Assembly: GCF_014633365.1 (NCBI RefSeq)
Contig: NC_068345.1
Span: 12,470,058-12,534,057 of the forward strand
Length of the DNA: 64,000 nucleotides
Direction of reading: 5' to 3'
DNA from: Diospyros lotus
Taxonomy: Eukaryota; Streptophyta; Magnoliopsida; Ericales; Ebenaceae
Numbering within the stretch: position 1 is the first letter of the stretch; each line of letters opens with the position of its first letter. Made by a program: the position numbers and the translations under genes. The notes under the pieces were generated by a model. The model ran no database searches and had not been told where the DNA came from. It was given only the letters and a program-made list of their open reading frames with translations. Below are positions 47,001 through 53,000 of the stretch, in pieces.

Positions 47001-50000
47001 CTTGCGTCTTGGCAGTGGACTAGCTATAAGCCTTTTTGCCAACTCTAGAGATTTGATACTGGGTGACACATTATCCACTACTCTGTACCACCATCATGGA
47101 GGTTATGCTCCCATGATTGGAAGGATAGTGGGAGCCTTACAGAAGGCCTTTCAGGTTGGGGATAAAGGTAAGGCTATAATGGAGGACTTCTCTTCTTTTT
47201 TGCGGATGACACTTTTATTTTTGTGGGGATTATAGGGTATTGAAAGTAGGGGGTGTCAAAACAGGTAAATAGGTCGAGTTCGGGTCGGATCATTAGCAGG
47301 TCGTGATCTGTTAAAGCTTAACCTGAACCTGATCTGTAGCTTATTAGATTAAGAACCCTTAACTGGGCATGTTACCTAAACAAGTAAATAGGTTAACCTA
47401 TTAAGTACTTGTTAAGGTTAATATGTATAAATCAGATTGACCCATTAACCTATTTAAGTTCCTATTTAAATTTAAATATTAATCAAAATATTAAAACTAA
47501 AAATAAAATAAAAGAACCCACAAATTACTAATTAAGTGATTAATTTTGTTTTGATTCCCCTGAACAATTCAAAATAGTTGAGACATAAACTAAGAACAAT
47601 ACATCCATCATCCATGATACAAATTGGAAAATACTCAAAATATTAAAATCTTGTGTGGAAAATGACTTGGCAGAAAGTGAAAGAATGGAAATTAAAAAAG
47701 TTGTTTAGAGTATTTTGAAAATTAATAGATATTTTAATTAATCAGTCACATAAGGGGTCAATTTCGATTCTGGATTTCATGTTGACCCAATTAAACCTAC
47801 CTTGTGATCAGGTCGATTTTGTGATTTTTCGGGTTGACCTATTATCAACCCAAACCCAATAAGCACTTATAGGGTCGACCCAATAACTACCCAAACCTGT
47901 TAAGGGTCAACCCAAATCCATTAATTTCGTGTCAAGTTAGGGTCAGGTGATCAACTGAGTGCACAATCTTCTGGGCTTGGGTTGATGTGGGCTCTCCCAT
48001 CAACTTAGTGCAAAATGGTTCCTTGCAATCCTATTTGGATCTTGCTAGTTTCCATGTGAGATAATCTAGGATATGGTGGTTGAAAGAACTGAGAACAAGT
48101 AGGTTACTTGGAGGAGATAATATTTATCCAAATTGGGCAGTTCAATTTTATGAAAGCCACTTTGTATAGTTCTCCAACTAGTCCTCTCTTCACTATCCAT
48201 GTCTCACTAGCTTGGATGCTCCCTCCAAGATTTGATAGGATTTGATTAATTGACATTGGGTTGGGATTAGGATTTTCATTGCATATATGGTTCTTTGGAA
48301 GTGTTCAGGGACATTCACTCTCAAAGTGATAGTTCATGGAGGAAGGCAACTTTAGGGAACTTTGGGCTTGACTTGGTAAAGAGAAGTAGATTTGGAGACT
48401 CAGGTGAGGGGGAATATGCAATTACTTTTGAACTCAATCAATGCTAGAAATCAATAATTTTGTAATGCTTGTGGGTTGTGGATTGGATTGTGTTTGGTGA
48501 GATTAATGCATGCTAAAGGTTTTTTTAGAGGTCCCAACACTTTATTTTGTCAATATTTGTAAAGAAAGGAGTAAGACAATGAGGCAAATGAGGCATATTC
48601 CTCCACAAAGATGACACAAGAAATCTGGGAAGCCGCAAATGAGGCATATTCCGACATTGACAACACAATAGAGGTGTTGTCAAGTAGACTTTTCAATTAC
48701 TCAATATCTTAGTCGTCTAACTAGATATTGATAACAATTCAACATGTTCAAAGTGACCTAAATAGACAGGCACTTCATAAAAAAAAATTAAAGGTGGACA
48801 AAGATCTATTAAAGACTTCGTTTGAAGATGTGAAGATTCAAGCTGGGCTATCCTAATATTTTCAGCCTAGCTTGAGGGGGGCGTGTAGAAAATCATGTGA
48901 TTATAATTTTGTATTTAAATGTATAGTTAATTTTATCCCTAGGTTCCTTAACCGACACAGTTTTTTTCTTCCTTAACTGACTCCATATAGGCGGTTTCTA
49001 TCTTGTAATCTATATATATGTATGTCCGATCAAATGAAAAGGTGAGAGAAGTTTTCTTGTCCAAAAACTACAAAAAGAATCATAAGTAAGATGCTTTATG
49101 CGGTGCACAAGCATATTCAAGCAAGAATTTGATGTTTCAAGCATAACTATTTATACATAGGGAAAGTTCCATGCAATATCCTTGAGGTTTAGGATAATTG
49201 CAAAAAGTATCCTTAACTATTGAGAAAATATGAGTACCATTGAGGTTTAATGTAATGTTGCTATTTCTCCCTTACAGTTAATAACCTCTGTTAGACATTA
49301 GAAAATGACCAAAATTCTCTTATCTTTAAACACCTTTTCCCTCCTTTTTCATTTACATTTCTCTCTCCTCTCAAATCCCTCGTCTGTTTCTTTCTATCTT
49401 CAAATGGCTGGCGATGGTAAGTCTCTCTCTGTCTCCTTTCTTCTTCTCGGGCTCTGTTGGAACCCAATCTGGGTTCAAACCCAGATTGGGTTCTTTTTCT
49501 TCTCCTTCTTGGGTTCCATCAAAACCCTTCTTCTTCTTCTTCTTTTTCTTTTTCTTGGGTTCTTTTTCTTTGTGTTATAGGTTTGATGAAACCCAGATTT
49601 GGGATTTGTCAAACCCTTTCTCTTTCTCTGTGTGTTGTTATTGTTGTTGTTGTTCTTCTTCTTCTTCTTCTTCTTCTTTGTCTGTCTTTCCCTATCTCTC
49701 TGATCACACTCTAGTGATGAACCATCTGGGTTCATCTCAATTTGCTGCAATGAACCTAGATGGGTTCACTGCACGCCAGACAGAACCCACTAGGAGACTG
49801 GAGAGAGAATGAAGGATAAATTTTCTTTTTCTTCTTCTTCTGTGTGTGTGTGTGTGTTCTTCCTCTTCTTCTTCTTCTTCTTCTCTCTCTCTCTCTGCTC
49901 ATCACTTGGGTTCATCACACACTAGGGATGAACCATCTGGGTTCACCACACGCCAAACAAAACCCACTAGGAGACGAGAGAGAACGAAGGGTAAATTGGT

Positions 50001-53000
50001 CATTTTACCCCTTTATTTAACAGCAAGGATGGTTATTGCTGTTTCTCAAACATCAGGGTTTTTTTTGCAGTTACGTCAAACCTCAGGGGTGTTCCTTGTA
50101 TTTTACCCTTATTTATAATGTGAATGTATCATACTTAACTAAAGCTTTCGTATCATTTGAATGAACTTAAAAGGCTGAAGAATCACATCTTCTTCTGTTG
50201 GTGCTTTTAGGTGAAACTTGTTTCCTATTTCTTACTAAATTGACTACTGCAAACTGTACTTTGGAAATTTTGGTTGTGGACATAAAATGACAACGATCAA
50301 TAATGCATATAGCATCTGTTTACTCGAGCTCTAGTTCATCTTTCTTGCTGCTGTATCTACTTTATTGGTGCATATTTCAAGTTTTGCTCATATTTTTAGG
50401 TCGACTGGGAGGATGAGAAAAGTTGCTTACAATCAATTGCCGCTGCTCTTGGAAACTTCTATGCCATGCATCCACCTCTGCTACCAAACCCATCAGGTGA
50501 TGGTTTGGAATTCTACAAGAGGAGAAAATCATCTGGCAGTCCACATGCAGAAGAAAATATCTCTAAAGATGCTGGTACGCTTTTCATTTCTGCAATCAGT
50601 TTACATTTTATAGTAGTTATCTGCTTAGTGAATTGGATAATTTGGTCCCCTAGCTTGTATTTCAACCTTGAAAAAATCTATGGAACTATGATCTTATGAT
50701 CTAATTGTTGTGAGGATTACTTTTGTTGAGATAAAAGTTTACTGGATAATGTAACAATCAGTATTTATATCTTTTCTTATGCAATCATTTTGTTTATTTA
50801 TTTTTCAGTTTGTTCCTTCAATTTTGTCCTTTACTTTTCTTTGTGGTCGTGCATGTGGGGCACTCTCCTTAACTTGGACATCACCAATGCTTTTTTCGTC
50901 TCTTTAGTAGAATTAGTGTATTGTGAAGCCACTGATTGCCTGTGGATCAACCTGCCTTGACATTTTACTGTATATAAGAAGTCCTTGGTAGTTGACAACT
51001 GACCTCTCCAGTTGACTGTCCCATGGTCCAACAATATAAGTTGCATTTCGTTACCAACAACTGACCTTTTGGGCCACAACTGATTCCTCAGTTGACTGTC
51101 CTCTTCCACAGTTGAGGTCCCTTGGTCTCTGGTTTGAACAGTCTATTTAGCATCCAACTCTTCCCTTCCAAAGTCGATCTTCAAAGTCCCCTGTTGGTCC
51201 AGAGTCAACTCCACAATGTTCATTCAAAGTTGACTGTCCTTCACACTACTCCTTCAATCAAGACCACAGTTGACTGCTGACACCTCTGATTGCCTTGTTA
51301 ACATGGAGTAACTAATATGCTTTAATACATGTCTTCCAAAATGAAATGACATTCTTCTGAGCTCTGTTAAGACTTCTTCCCTTTCCCAAGGTCCCTCTTA
51401 ACTTGCCTGCTTTGAAATGTTTAGTATGAATCATGCACGAGTATAATTCTCAGTAAGGAGACACTGAGGCATGCAATCACATAACAACACATAAACACAC
51501 CCAGCATGGTGCCAGCCTTCATTCTCATCTTCCCCTGGGTGCACCCCTTTGTTTCAAGCCTATATACTCTTGGCGTACCTCAGCCCCTCACCCCAGGCTA
51601 GACTCTCACTGTACAAACATTACCAGGCCCAGGAGGAGTCACACACGTGGCCTTGAACCCCCCACACACAGAGCATGCTAAAAATTAGCCTTCACACTTG
51701 GCTTCTCTTTTTTTCCAATAGAATTTCTTCCCTTTTAGCCTTTCTTTTATCTCTCTTCCTCTCACTAGTTTATTTGGTTTCACAGTCCAAGAATGAAGTA
51801 AAAGGGCATGCAATGGCCTATTTATGGTGCTTCATAAGCAGGTGAAGTAGGCAGGTGTTTGGCAGCTTCTAGTACCACCAGCTAGCAGCTGGTTGATGAA
51901 TCACCCATGCTTGTGCAATTTGGCAGCTGTTTCAGCTGAGCAAGCCCTCTCTAAAGTCTTCCAGAAGTCTCCCACGGTCCACCAAATGCTGCAGTCTTCT
52001 AGGTGTGATTATGTTAAACCAATCATGTTTAATTAACCGTAATCCCAAAATTCAGCAAATTCAGGTGATCTCCTTGGACCAATTTAAGTATTTATCAAAA
52101 TCTTAACCAAAATGTACAAACTATGACAGTTTAAAAGCTGCTCAGAGTGGCCTACAATATATCCAAAAAAAGGTGCAAATACTCATTTAATTGACCCTCC
52201 AAATTAGCCTCCAGTTCATCGTCCAAGAGTAATCCTTCCGCAGATTTTATTGTCTGGTGCATGGTTGATCACTAGAGTACTGTGGTAGGATTATCGAAAT
52301 TTTGATTGAATCACCGATTGTATAAAGATGAAACACTGATTGAATATGGATCAGAAACTACAAGTGTAATGAAATTAAACGAAAGAAAACAGGGTGTTCG
52401 AGAGGCCCGGAACTCTCCTTGATTTAATACTCAATTTCTGCCTATTTCTCTGTTCTCCTTTTCCTCCTATTTATAGGTTGTTGCTTTCCCTTTCCTGCCC
52501 TCTATAACCAAATCTGGTTATGCATGTGCTGGTTGTTATGCAAGCCAGCTATATTCCTATTCTACCCTTGGTGCACATGTTGGCTGTTATGCAAGCTCAG
52601 CTGTGTTACTATTATGCCCTTGGTTCTTGAAGCGTCTCTGATAGGTTCGCTGCACTGGAGGCCTATCATACTGTTGTCACCCTATTCCTTCAGTCAAAGC
52701 CTAAGTCAACTTTAGGTTGAATGATGCCATCTGCAGGCCATTCCTCCTTTAGCCAACCTCTTAAGTCAACTGTTGGTTGATTCTCAACCACTGCTTTATT
52801 GATTCGCCTTTTATCCTTGTCGTCTTAGGTCCAAGACCTGGGGGGTGTATGATTGTCCTAAGTTTTGTTATGTTGATTGATTGGGAGGTTAAGGAATTGG
52901 TTTATCTTTTTGCCTTTTTGGAGGAAAAATAACACTTAGTCAAAAACCTTGATTTCATTTTCTTATCATGCATATGCACTCGTGCCACATTTCGTGAAGA

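Noticed and set aside
49305..50118. Three overlapping frames rich in Ser, Phe and Leu
   Set aside because: They are produced by CTT/TTC microsatellites in the Mutator-like element.
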